In this document: one piece after another, positions 42,271 through 50,738 of the stretch | How positions within the stretch are numbered: the first letter of the stretch is position 1 | Layout of the letters: each line of letters begins with the position of its first letter | Source: Njordibacter sp905182035 | GTDB taxonomy: Bacteria > Pseudomonadota > Gammaproteobacteria > Pseudomonadales > Balneatricaceae | NCBI RefSeq assembly: GCF_047730075.1 | Contig: NZ_CP159831.1 | Span: forward strand, 1,426,001 to 1,490,000 | DNA: 64,000 bases | Direction of reading: 5' to 3' | The notes under the pieces: model-generated | The model's input: only the letters and a program-made list of their open reading frames with translations | What the model was told of the DNA's origin: nothing | Database searches by the model: none | Made by a program: the position numbers and the translations under genes

Positions 42271-43350
42271 TTATCCTAGGCGAAGCCGTTTAGGCAAGCT
42301 CTGCTTCAATTTGCTGGCGAGTTCACGCATGCTGGTTTCTGTTGTATCCCAGTCTATACAAGCGTCTGTGACAGACACACCGTATTGTAATTCAGACAAA
42401 TCTTGTGGAATAGATTGGTTACCCCAGTTAATGTTACTCTCGATCATCAGGCCAACAATAGAGTCATTGCCTTCATTAATTTGTTGCGCAATGTTATCCA
42501 TCACCAAGGGCTGTATAGACGGGTCTTTGCTGGAGTTGGCATGGCTACAGTCCACCATGATATTGCCAGACAAACGATCTTTCGCAAGCGCTTGTTCGCA
42601 TAGAGCCACGTTAACTGAATCGTAGTTTGGTTTTCCACCACCACCTCGCAACACGACGTGGCCATACTCATTGCCACTGGTGCGGGTGATCGACACTTGA
42701 CCATGGGGGTTAATGCCCAGGAACGAATGGGGCGATGCCATAGACTCTAACGCATTAAAGGCAACGGTTAAGCCACCGTCAGTACCATTTTTAAAACCAA
42801 TGGGGCAGGACAAACCAGATGACATTTCGCGATGGGTTTGAGACTCTGTAGTTCGCGCACCGATGGCCGCCCAACTCCACAAGTCTGATTGATACTGTGG
42901 TGAAATAGGATCTAGCGCCTCTGTTGCCAAGGGTAAACCCATAGCGGCTAAGTCCAGCATGAGCTTACGACCTATGTGCAAGCCCGTTTCAATATCAAAT
43001 GTGCCGTCTAGATGAGGATCATTAATTAGACCTTTCCAGCCTACTGTAGTACGTGGTTTTTCAAAATATACCCGCATGACGATATAGAGCGTGTCTTTTA
43101 GCTCGTTCGCCAACAAGGCCAAGCGGCGTCCATAATCTAAAGCAGCTTCGGTATCATGGATAGAACAGGGCCCAATCACCACAAATAGTCGGTGGTCTTT
43201 GCCATCTAAGATATTTTTGATGGTTTGACGAGCCTGCATTACACCATCAGCGATCATACTAGTGGTGGGCAGTTGGTTTTTCAGATCCTCAGGGGATGTA
43301 AGAACCTGTTGGCTAGCAATATTCAGGTCTTCGATGCGACGATCGGTCAT
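42271..43350 (-). CDS. 3-deoxy-7-phosphoheptulonate (DAHP) synthase, class I alpha
   Basis: This 359-residue enzyme condenses phosphoenolpyruvate and erythrose 4-phosphate, the first step of aromatic amino-acid synthesis. Family blocks include VVIGPCSIHD (metal cysteine), MRVYFEKPRTTVGWKGLINDP split over residues about 90-110, AIGARTTESQTHRE, GFKNGTDG, and the C-terminal MVDCSHANSSKDP. The N-terminal 30 residues are the regulatory extension typical of AroF/AroG/AroH; the feedback amino acid cannot be told reliably, so no symbol is given. It is divergent from dsbD. Confidence 0.95.
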   Translation of the reverse strand: MTDRRIEDLNIASQQVLTSPEDLKNQLPTTSMIADGVMQARQTIKNILDGKDHRLFVVIGPCSIHDTEAALDYGRRLALLANELKDTLYIVMRVYFEKPRTTVGWKGLINDPHLDGTFDIETGLHIGRKLMLDLAAMGLPLATEALDPISPQYQSDLWSWAAIGARTTESQTHREMSSGLSCPIGFKNGTDGGLTVAFNALESMASPHSFLGINPHGQVSITRTSGNEYGHVVLRGGGGKPNYDSVNVALCEQALAKDRLSGNIMVDCSHANSSKDPSIQPLVMDNIAQQINEGNDSIVGLMIESNINWGNQSIPQDLSELQYGVSVTDACIDWDTTETSMRELASKLKQSLPKRLRLG

Positions 43351-43502
43351 AGTTTGTCTCTATAAAATAACTAATAGTAAAAGCGGGTAAATGTTGGCTT
43401 ATGGTGAGGTCTAAACGCTATAATCAAGCCGTCCTTTGTAACACAAGTAAAGGCCCACAAACAAATGAATCTCACCTAAATCGTATTTAAGAGAAACGGA
43501 TC

Positions 43503-45341
43503 ATGGCAATACTGGGTATAAAGAGCCGCTCATTGGTTATTGGTCTAATCCTTGCCGTATTCATGTGCTTACTATTGCCAGTGCAGGCTCAAGCAGCATT
43601 GTTCAGTACTACCAAGCACCCGTTGCCCGCAGATCAGGCCTTTGCCATCAGTGCCCAACAGTATAATGATAAAATTGAAGTGATGTGGACCATTGCTGAC
43701 GATTATTACCTCTATCAAGATAAATTGGTTTTTACCACGTCTAATAACCAGCCTCTAGAACAGGTGTTATTACCCCCTGCAGTAATTAAGCAAGACCCTG
43801 TGTTTGGCACTACAAAAGTTTATTATAGGCAGCTCCGTGTAACAGGTGCATTACCTAGCTCAAATACTGCTGCAACTCACCTCACCATTCATTACCAAGG
43901 TTGTTGGACTGGAGGCGTTTGCTACCCGCCACAAATTACGACTATTGCACTTACAGCGATTAACACCGTTACAGCAGATAGCCAATCATTATCTTTAGGA
44001 GCAACAGACTGGTCCAAAACTAGCAGCACTAATGCCAATTGGTTTATACAAAACCTGGAAAACACGTCCATTGCTACCTTGTTAGTAATTTTCTTGTTAG
44101 CGGGTCTAGCTTTAGCGTTTACTCCATGTGTATTACCTATGGTGCCGATTTTATCGAGCATCATTGTTGGCCTGAACCCCAAGCCTGGTCCAACCAAAAG
44201 TTTTTTATTGTCTTTCATTTATGTGTTGTCTATGGCAGCCACATACAGTGTGGCAGGGTTAGTTGCAGGATTAAGTGGAGCCAATGTACAAATTGCTTTG
44301 CAACACCCTGCAGTGATAGGCACTACAGCAACATTGTTTGTGCTGTTTTCTGTGGCCATGTTTGGCTGGATTAATGTGCAAATACCACAGGCCATTCAAA
44401 ATAAAATCAATGCCATTAGCAATAACCAATTAGGTGGTCAATATACTGGCGTGGCGGTCATGGGCATATTGTCTGCATTAGTGGTGGGCCCATGTGTAGC
44501 AGCGCCACTTGCTGGTGCGTTGCTATTTATCGCCCAAACTGGGGATGCTGCCACGGGCGGCCTTGCCCTGTTTGCTATGGGTTTTGGTATGGGTTTGCCA
44601 TTACTGTTAGTGGGCACGTCGGCGAGTAAATGGATTCCGAAAACGGGCCCTTGGATGCATCGAATTAAAGTGGGTTTTGGTTTCTTAATGTTGCTAATGG
44701 CCCTATGGATGACTGACCGCGTATGGCCAGAGTTAACGCTGCTTTTGGTGGCATTAATAGCTATTGTCATGGCCTTGGTTTTGGCCTTGCATCATCGCTG
44801 GAAGCCCCCCTTAGAGACAATGGCTGGTGCAGTAATAAGCTATACATTAGCAATGTTTTTAGGCCTTTATGGCACGGTGTTAGCTGTCGGGCAGTTGGCC
44901 GGTACGGGTACCTTATTACAGCCTCTAGGCAGTCTTGTTGCCACTGAATCCGAAGATATGTCCCAAGCTGTGCCGCGTAGTCTTAACTTTTCCAAAGTGT
45001 TACCCCAAGAGGTAGCAGCGTTATTACGACAGGCAAAACTAGATAAGCAGCCTGTTATGTTAGATTTCTATGCTGATTGGTGCATCTCCTGTAAGGAATT
45101 GGATAGCTTTGTGTTTACCGATAGCCGGGTGCAACTTGCTCTATCTGATTTTAAGGTCATTAAAGTGGATGTCACCGTTAATAGCCCAGCTGCTCAAGAG
45201 CTAATGCAGTCAATGAATTTAGTGGGGCCTCCGGCATTAGTTTTTTATAACGCTAAGGGCCAAGTGAATGCAGAAACGGTGATTGGGGTTCCAGCCATTG
45301 ACGATTTAGTTAAGCTCGTGCATCAGGTTAATACGCTGTAA
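43503..45341 (+). CDS. dsbD: Protein-disulfide reductase DsbD
   Basis: This 612-residue three-domain protein carries reducing power from cytoplasmic thioredoxin to periplasmic proteins. A signal peptide ends near residue 31 (VQAQA-A). The periplasmic alpha domain has the cysteine pair C134/C140 (GCWTGGVC). The eight-span membrane domain has C209 (FTPCVLPMVP) and C331 (GPCVAAP). The C-terminal thioredoxin-like gamma domain has C527/C530 (DWCISCKEL). All six catalytic cysteines are therefore present. The length is slightly above E. coli DsbD (565). It is divergent from DAHP synthase; a TATAAT -10 candidate lies at 43419-43424. cysB follows after about 70 bases. Confidence 0.95.
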   Translation: MAILGIKSRSLVIGLILAVFMCLLLPVQAQAALFSTTKHPLPADQAFAISAQQYNDKIEVMWTIADDYYLYQDKLVFTTSNNQPLEQVLLPPAVIKQDPVFGTTKVYYRQLRVTGALPSSNTAATHLTIHYQGCWTGGVCYPPQITTIALTAINTVTADSQSLSLGATDWSKTSSTNANWFIQNLENTSIATLLVIFLLAGLALAFTPCVLPMVPILSSIIVGLNPKPGPTKSFLLSFIYVLSMAATYSVAGLVAGLSGANVQIALQHPAVIGTTATLFVLFSVAMFGWINVQIPQAIQNKINAISNNQLGGQYTGVAVMGILSALVVGPCVAAPLAGALLFIAQTGDAATGGLALFAMGFGMGLPLLLVGTSASKWIPKTGPWMHRIKVGFGFLMLLMALWMTDRVWPELTLLLVALIAIVMALVLALHHRWKPPLETMAGAVISYTLAMFLGLYGTVLAVGQLAGTGTLLQPLGSLVATESEDMSQAVPRSLNFSKVLPQEVAALLRQAKLDKQPVMLDFYADWCISCKELDSFVFTDSRVQLALSDFKVIKVDVTVNSPAAQELMQSMNLVGPPALVFYNAKGQVNAETVIGVPAIDDLVKLVHQVNTL

Positions 45342-45412
45342 TTATATTTATATGCTTTTTTGTTCTATGTGGTACTATTTATAGATCATCATGTATAGAT
45401 TAAATAATACTT

Positions 45413-46387
45413 ATGAAGTTACAGCAGCTGAAATACATCTGTGAAGTAGAAAAACATAACCTCAACGTTTCCGCTACAGCCCAGAGTTTGTTTACGTCGC
45501 AGCCAGGCATAAGTAAACAGATTCGTTTGTTAGAAGATGAACTAGGGGTTGAAATTTTTGCCAGAAGTGGCAAGCACCTCACTCACGTTACTCCTGCAGG
45601 CCTAGCTATATTAGAGTCAGCTCACGATGTACTACTAAAGGTCGATGGCATTAAGCGCAAGGCTCAAGAATACACCGATGAAACTAAAGGTTCTTTGTCT
45701 ATCGCCACAACCCACACCCAAGCGCGTTATGCTTTGCCTAAAGTGATTAATAATTTTATTGGCCAGTATCCAGATGTGTCATTGCATATGCAGCAGGGCA
45801 CACCTAAGCAAATCGCCAACTTAGCCTCAGATGGCGAAGTAGACTTTGCTATTGCTACCGAAGCCATAGATCAATTCAGTGATTTATTGATGATGCCATG
45901 TTATCACTGGAACCGATGTGTCGTGGTGCCTAAAGATCATCCTTTAGCTCAGATAGAAAACCTTTCTTTAGAGGAATTAGCAAGACACCCTATTGTTACT
46001 TATGTATTTGGTTTCACTGGGCGATCTAAGTTGGATGACGCTTTTAATAACGCCCATTTAGAACCAAAGGTAGTTTTTACAGCAGTAGATTCCGATGTTA
46101 TTAAGGCTTATGTTAGGCTAGGCCTTGGCGTTGGTATTATTGCGTCTATGGCCTATGAACCCGAACTTGACGGCGACTTAGTAGCACTGGATGCAAGCCA
46201 CTTATTTGCCCATAGCACCACTAATATCGGTTTTAGAAAGGGTACTTTTTTGCGTGGTTATATGTACGATTTTATTGAGGCCTTTGCCCCCAACCTTACT
46301 AAGAGCAAAGTAGAAGCCGCGCAAGCATGCCGCACGAAGCAGGAACTGGATGTCTTGTTTGAACATAAAGAACTGCCTACGAGGTAG
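45413..46387 (+). CDS. cysB: LysR-family regulator CysB
   Basis: This 324-residue protein has exactly the length of E. coli CysB and the distinctive N-terminus MKLQQLKYICEVEKHNLNVS with the helix-turn-helix LFTSQPGISKQIRLLEDELG. The effector domain carries TTHTQARYALP and the sulfate/N-acetylserine pocket segments typical of CysB/Cbl. It activates sulfate assimilation genes when sulfur is limiting. It is co-directional with dsbD and convergent with pabB, with a 19-base gap. Confidence 0.94.
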   Translation: MKLQQLKYICEVEKHNLNVSATAQSLFTSQPGISKQIRLLEDELGVEIFARSGKHLTHVTPAGLAILESAHDVLLKVDGIKRKAQEYTDETKGSLSIATTHTQARYALPKVINNFIGQYPDVSLHMQQGTPKQIANLASDGEVDFAIATEAIDQFSDLLMMPCYHWNRCVVVPKDHPLAQIENLSLEELARHPIVTYVFGFTGRSKLDDAFNNAHLEPKVVFTAVDSDVIKAYVRLGLGVGIIASMAYEPELDGDLVALDASHLFAHSTTNIGFRKGTFLRGYMYDFIEAFAPNLTKSKVEAAQACRTKQELDVLFEHKELPTR

Positions 46388-46406
46388 GTGTTAAAACACA
46401 GATAGC

Positions 46407-47786
46407 TTAAAGATGACGCAAACCATTAAGTAGGTTATTTACCTTATCAAAGGTTTCTTGGTATTCAGCGTCACATTCAGAGTCAGCGACTAACCCACCC
46501 CCAGCCCAACAATAGATATGGCCACCACCATCACCCTTGGCGTTAGTGACTAAAGTACGGATACAAATATTGGTATCCATACGACCATTACTGCTTATGT
46601 AGCCAATAGAGCCTGACCAAGCGCTGCGTCGATGGGGTTCCAGCTCCTCAATAATTTCCATGGCGCGTAACTTAGGCGCCCCAGTGATCGAACCCCCTGG
46701 AAATGCACCTTTTAACAAAGGTAAAGTTTGCTCGCTAGATTCAAGCTCTCCAGTTACTGTCGTTACTAGGTGGTGTACATTACTATAGCTTTCTATGGCA
46801 AATAACTTGGGTACCTTGACGGAAAAGGGCAGGCAGTGCTTGCTAAGGTCATTCCGCAGTAAGTCAACGATCATTAAGTTCTCAGAACGATCCTTAGGGC
46901 TTGCCGCCAATTGTTCATGCAGCTGTTGATCTTCCGTGACTGTTTTTCCCCTTGGACGGGTGCCCTTAATAGGTTTAGTTTCTACCTTACAATTATCTAC
47001 CTGTAAAAAACGTTCTGGTGATAAGCTCAATAGTGCACCTTCTGGCGTCTCCATATAGGCACTAAATGGCGTAGGGGATACCTGACGCAGCTGTTTGTAA
47101 GCGACCCAAGGGTTGCCTTTATAAGGCGCATCAAACCTTTGAGCTAAACACACTTGATAACAGTCTCCAGCATGAATATAGTCGATCACACGATGAAATT
47201 TCTCGGCGTATTGTTGTTTCGTCATGTTTGAAACAAAGTCACTTTCAAGGCTAAATTTTTTGTCATGGCTAGGTTTGGCTTGGAGAACATTTGCTACTAA
47301 GGCTTGAGTGCGTGGTTCATCAAGCTGGCTCACCAAGTAGCTTTTTTGTAGCTCATGGTCGCTGATAATTGCCCAAGGGTATATGCCTATACACAGGTGT
47401 TCCATAGCTATGTCTGCCACCGCAGTTGCAGGAAGCGTTTCTATAGATCGTCCCAGATCAAAACCAAATAGTCCTGCCGCACCACCGGTAAATGGAATGC
47501 CTTGGGCGTCAGCAAGTTTGCTCGTATCGTCAAGCAACTCAGATTGCAATTCGCCAATCAAGTGAAAAGGATCTGTATCCGTTTCTGTCACGGTGTTATT
47601 TTGCTCAACTTTGGTAACACCATCTTTATGGCTAATCACTGCCAGTGGTTGAGCCATAGCGATATCGTAACGACCAAAATGGCTCGCTGGACGGCTAGAA
47701 TCCAGTAAAAGAGGCATAGGTAGATGCCGTATGGCTTCAAAATAATGGCAGGCGTTTTCTGCGAACGGTAGGTTAGCTATATACAC
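46407..47786 (-). CDS. pabB: Aminodeoxychorismate synthase component I
   Basis: This 459-residue chorismate-utilising enzyme works with PabA to make 4-amino-4-deoxychorismate for folate. The N-terminal PabB-type domain has FTGGAAGLFGFDLGRSIE. The chorismate-binding domain has SPERFL, the PIKGTRPRG motif (the lysine that distinguishes PabB from TrpE), DLLRNDL, HHLVTTVTGEL and FPGGSITGAPKLRAMEII. The start is a GTG at 47786 with no strong ribosome-binding site. The long intergenic region beyond it holds the operators of the methylcitrate operon on the other strand. Confidence 0.93.
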   Translation of the reverse strand: MYIANLPFAENACHYFEAIRHLPMPLLLDSSRPASHFGRYDIAMAQPLAVISHKDGVTKVEQNNTVTETDTDPFHLIGELQSELLDDTSKLADAQGIPFTGGAAGLFGFDLGRSIETLPATAVADIAMEHLCIGIYPWAIISDHELQKSYLVSQLDEPRTQALVANVLQAKPSHDKKFSLESDFVSNMTKQQYAEKFHRVIDYIHAGDCYQVCLAQRFDAPYKGNPWVAYKQLRQVSPTPFSAYMETPEGALLSLSPERFLQVDNCKVETKPIKGTRPRGKTVTEDQQLHEQLAASPKDRSENLMIVDLLRNDLSKHCLPFSVKVPKLFAIESYSNVHHLVTTVTGELESSEQTLPLLKGAFPGGSITGAPKLRAMEIIEELEPHRRSAWSGSIGYISSNGRMDTNICIRTLVTNAKGDGGGHIYCWAGGGLVADSECDAEYQETFDKVNNLLNGLRHL

Positions 47787-47893
47787 TGTAGCGATTCTAA
47801 GACTTATAATGTGGGTATTCTAACTGTCCCGAAGGAATGGAACTAGGGTTTTGCTCTAATTAGGAGCATAAACTCAATATAATAAAAACCTAA

Positions 47894-47905
47894 ATTGTAA
47901 ACAAT
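47894..47905. promoter_or_regulatory. GntR-type operator, site 1
   Basis: ATTGT-AA-ACAAT is a 12-base inverted repeat. Its centre is 20 bases from that of site 2, about two helical turns, so both would face the same side of the DNA. It resembles the ATTGT-N2-ACAAT type of operator I associate with GntR-family methylcitrate regulators. Confidence 0.7.
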
Positions 47906-47911
47906 GTTAGG

Positions 47912-47927
47912 ATATTGTCTACAATAT
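47912..47927. promoter_or_regulatory. GntR-type operator, site 2
   Basis: ATATTGT-CT-ACAATAT has perfect seven-base arms, the strongest of three related repeats. It lies 16 bases upstream of the -35 of the gntR-prp promoter. Confidence 0.75.
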
Positions 47928-47943
47928 TAGATCAATGTCTAAT

Positions 47944-47972
47944 TTGACGACCGTTATAAGGGGGAATATAAT
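47944..47972 (+). promoter_or_regulatory. Sigma-70 promoter of the methylcitrate operon
   Basis: TTGACG (47944-47949), a 17-base spacer and TATAAT (47967-47972) form a near-consensus promoter. Transcription would begin near 47979. That leaves a 25-base leader before ATG 48004 but only about 7 bases before ATG 47986, which favours the later start for gntR. Confidence 0.75.
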
Positions 47973-47986
47973 ACATTCACTCTAAA

Positions 47987-47998
47987 TGTGTAGACAAT
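47987..47998. promoter_or_regulatory. GntR-type operator, site 3 (imperfect)
   Basis: TGTGT-AG-ACAAT keeps the right arm and the inner TGT of the left arm of sites 1 and 2. It would lie at about +8 to +19 of the transcript, a position suited to repression. Confidence 0.5.
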
Positions 47999-48003
47999 GT
48001 ATT

Positions 48004-48690
48004 ATGCAGGAAGAAATAACAACGTTAGCTAAACAAGTGTGCGAACGTATTGTAAAAGATATTATCACTGGCGCCATCACTCAAGGCCAAAAGCTCAATG
48101 AGCCAGAACTTGCCCGTATTCATGGCATAAGCCGTGGACCCCTTCGAGAAGCCATGAGCCGGCTTGAAGCGATGCGTTTAATTACACGCACTCCTAATGT
48201 TGGGGCTAGGGTAGTAAAGCTGTCTTACCAAGAACTGTTGGAAATTTATCAAATACGAGAATCTCTAGAAGGTTTGGCTGCCAAACTTGCAGCACAAGCT
48301 ATGTCTGCAGACGAAAAAGTGAACCTTCGGTTGCTTCTAAATAGCCATCGTAAGCACATTCTAGACACTAAGGGTCAGTCTTACTTTCAGCAAGAAGGCG
48401 ATGTGGATTTCCACTACCGTATTGTTCATGGCAGTAAAAACCAACGCCTTATCGACATGCTCGCTGGCGACTTGTATCAACTCGTGCGCATGTACCGGTA
48501 CCAATTTAGCTTGTCTAGCAATCGGCCGCAGCAAGCCTTAAAGGAACACGACCAAATTTGTAGCGCCATTGAAGAAGGCGACGGAGAGTTAGCCGAGTGG
48601 CTCATGAAACGTCATATCAATAACGCTCGAAATAACATCATGCAACGCATGCAAACACAATCAAATACTCAGGATGAAGAGAATCGATGA
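48004..48690 (+). CDS. GntR/FadR-family regulator of the methylcitrate operon
   Basis: This 228-residue protein has an N-terminal winged helix (LNEPELARIHGISRGPLREAMSRLEAMRLI) and a C-terminal FCD ligand domain. The metal/ligand residues are in the YQIRESLEGLAA, DVDFHYRIVHGS and LKEHDQICSAIEEGD segments. It is the first gene of the prpB-prpC-acnD-prpF operon and overlaps prpB by four bases (ATGA), so it very probably represses the operon and responds to a propionate-derived acid such as 2-methylcitrate. Three ATTGT-N2-ACAAT-type repeats around its promoter are likely its own sites. ATG 47986 is a possible earlier start but would sit inside site 3 and almost at the transcription start. Confidence 0.9.
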   Translation: MQEEITTLAKQVCERIVKDIITGAITQGQKLNEPELARIHGISRGPLREAMSRLEAMRLITRTPNVGARVVKLSYQELLEIYQIRESLEGLAAKLAAQAMSADEKVNLRLLLNSHRKHILDTKGQSYFQQEGDVDFHYRIVHGSKNQRLIDMLAGDLYQLVRMYRYQFSLSSNRPQQALKEHDQICSAIEEGDGELAEWLMKRHINNARNNIMQRMQTQSNTQDEENR

Positions 48691-49583
48691 GCAAGACTAC
48701 TAGAATGAGCCAAGGTGCTAAATTCCGTGCAGCTATCACCAATAACCAGCCACTCCAAATTGTTGGCACCATTAACGCCTACAGCGCTATGATGGCTGAA
48801 AAAGTTGGCCATCAAGCTATTTATCTGTCTGGTGGTGGGGTGGCCAATGCCTCCTATGGCTTGCCAGATCTAGGCATAACCAGCCTTAACGATGTCCTAG
48901 CCGATGCAAACCGCATCACTGCGGCCAGCGAACTGCCTCTGTTGGTTGATATAGATACAGGATGGGGTGGCGCTTTTAATATTGCCAGGGCTATTAAAGG
49001 CATGGAATCTGCAGGCGTAGCTGCGGTGCATATTGAAGATCAAGTGGCGCAAAAGCGTTGTGGTCATCGCCCCAATAAAGAAATTGTGCCTACTCAAGAA
49101 ATGGTAGATCGCGTTAAGGCAGCTGTAGATGCCCGTATTAATGACGATTTTTTTATCATGGCCAGAACCGATGCCTTTCAGAAGGACGGTTTACAAGCTG
49201 CCATTGATCGTTCTCAAGCGTGTATAGAGGCGGGTGCAGACGGCATTTTTGCCGAGGCTGTGCACAAACTGACCGACTATGAAGCCTTTTCTAAGGCAAT
49301 AGCTGTGCCTTTATTGGCCAATATTACCGAATTTGGTGCCACACCTTTGTACAATAAAAGCGAATTAGCCAATGTAGGTGTAAACATGGTGCTTTATCCA
49401 CTTAGTGCTTTTCGCGCTATGAACAAAGCCGCTCTCAATGTGTATGAACATTTATTAGCTGACGGTGATCAGAAGGCCGTCATCGATACTATGCAAACTC
49501 GTATGGAACTGTACGGTTTTTTAGACTACCACTCGTTTGAAGAAAAGTTAGATGAGTTATTTGCGGCCGGGAAAAACCTGTAA
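48687..49583 (+). CDS. prpB: 2-Methylisocitrate lyase
   Basis: This 298-residue PEP-mutase/isocitrate-lyase-superfamily enzyme splits 2-methylisocitrate into pyruvate and succinate. The signature KRCGH is present (C125, in QKRCGHRPNKE), as are the metal-binding aspartates in LLVDIDTGWGG and HIEDQ, and the MARTDAF loop. The substrate-specific segment ITEFGATPL is typical of PrpB. It is translationally coupled to the GntR regulator and followed by prpC after about 25 bases. Confidence 0.96.
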   Translation: MSKTTRMSQGAKFRAAITNNQPLQIVGTINAYSAMMAEKVGHQAIYLSGGGVANASYGLPDLGITSLNDVLADANRITAASELPLLVDIDTGWGGAFNIARAIKGMESAGVAAVHIEDQVAQKRCGHRPNKEIVPTQEMVDRVKAAVDARINDDFFIMARTDAFQKDGLQAAIDRSQACIEAGADGIFAEAVHKLTDYEAFSKAIAVPLLANITEFGATPLYNKSELANVGVNMVLYPLSAFRAMNKAALNVYEHLLADGDQKAVIDTMQTRMELYGFLDYHSFEEKLDELFAAGKNL

Positions 49584-49608
49584 CCACACCAATAAAAGGA
49601 TTAAAACA

Positions 49609-50736
49609 ATGAGCACTAAACCTATCTCTGGCGCTGGCCTAAGGGGCCAATCTGCAGGTTCTACCGCGCTGTGTACCGTCGGTTTAACGGGCACAGGCTT
49701 AACTTACCGTGGTTACGACATTAGTGAGCTAGCAGAAAAAGCCAGTTTTGAAGAAGTCGCCTATATGCTGCTTAAAGGGCATCTGCCAAATCAAACAGAA
49801 CTTGATGCTTACACCCAAAAACTACAGAGCATGCGCCACTTGCCTCAGGGTCTAAAAACTGTACTAGAGCAGATACCTGCCGATGCCCACCCGATGGACG
49901 TCATGCGCACAGGTTGCTCTATGTTGGGTAACTTAGAGGCCGAAGTTGACTTCTCTATGGAACAAGAGGTTACAGATCGTTTGTTAGCTTTGTTCCCCGC
50001 CATCATTTGTTATTGGTATCGCTTTAGCCATGAAGGCGTGCGTATTGAAACTGAAACTGATGACGATTCCATTGGTTCCTACTTTCTGCACCTGTTACAT
50101 GATAAAAAACCCAGTCAATTACACGCCAAGGTCATGAACGTATCACTGATTTTGTATGCCGAGCATGAATTTAACGCATCAACTTTCACTGCACGGGTTT
50201 GTGCGTCCACGCTTTCCGACATGCATTCATGCGTAACGGGCGCCATTGGTAGCCTAAGAGGTCCATTACATGGTGGTGCAAACGAAGCAGCTATGGATAT
50301 GATTGAAAGCTGGCACACACCAGATGAAGCTGAATCTGCCATCATGGGTATGTTGGCCCGCAAAGACAAAATTATGGGTTTTGGCCATGCTATTTACCGT
50401 GAGTCCGACCCGCGTAATGTCATCATTAAAGGCTGGTCAGAAAAACTGGCCGAATCTATCGGTGACACTCATTTATACCCAGTGTCTGTTCGTTGTGAAG
50501 AAGTGATGTGGCGCGAAAAGAAGCTATTTTGTAATGCTGATTTCTTCCACGCCTCTACCTATAATTTTATGGGCATTCCCACTAAGTTATTTACCCCAAT
50601 TTTCGTTATGTCACGGCTAACGGGCTGGGCAGCCCATGTAATGGAACAACGCACTAACAATCGTATCATTCGCCCAAGTGCAGACTACACAGGCCCTGAA
50701 ACTGCCCAGTGGGTCGATATAGCGCAAAGGGGTTAA
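49609..50736 (+). CDS. prpC: 2-Methylcitrate synthase
   Basis: This 375-residue citrate-synthase-family enzyme condenses propionyl-CoA with oxaloacetate. Active-site histidines lie in LHGGANEAAMDM (near 224) and FGHAIYRESDPR (near 262), with the aspartate in KLFCNADFFHAS. The N-terminus GLRGQSAGSTALCTVG is typical of the short methylcitrate synthases. I chose the ATG at 49609, with AAAAGGA 8-9 bases upstream; a start at 49552 would overlap prpB. Confidence 0.95.
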   Translation: MSTKPISGAGLRGQSAGSTALCTVGLTGTGLTYRGYDISELAEKASFEEVAYMLLKGHLPNQTELDAYTQKLQSMRHLPQGLKTVLEQIPADAHPMDVMRTGCSMLGNLEAEVDFSMEQEVTDRLLALFPAIICYWYRFSHEGVRIETETDDDSIGSYFLHLLHDKKPSQLHAKVMNVSLILYAEHEFNASTFTARVCASTLSDMHSCVTGAIGSLRGPLHGGANEAAMDMIESWHTPDEAESAIMGMLARKDKIMGFGHAIYRESDPRNVIIKGWSEKLAESIGDTHLYPVSVRCEEVMWREKKLFCNADFFHASTYNFMGIPTKLFTPIFVMSRLTGWAAHVMEQRTNNRIIRPSADYTGPETAQWVDIAQRG

Positions 50737-50738
50737 TA

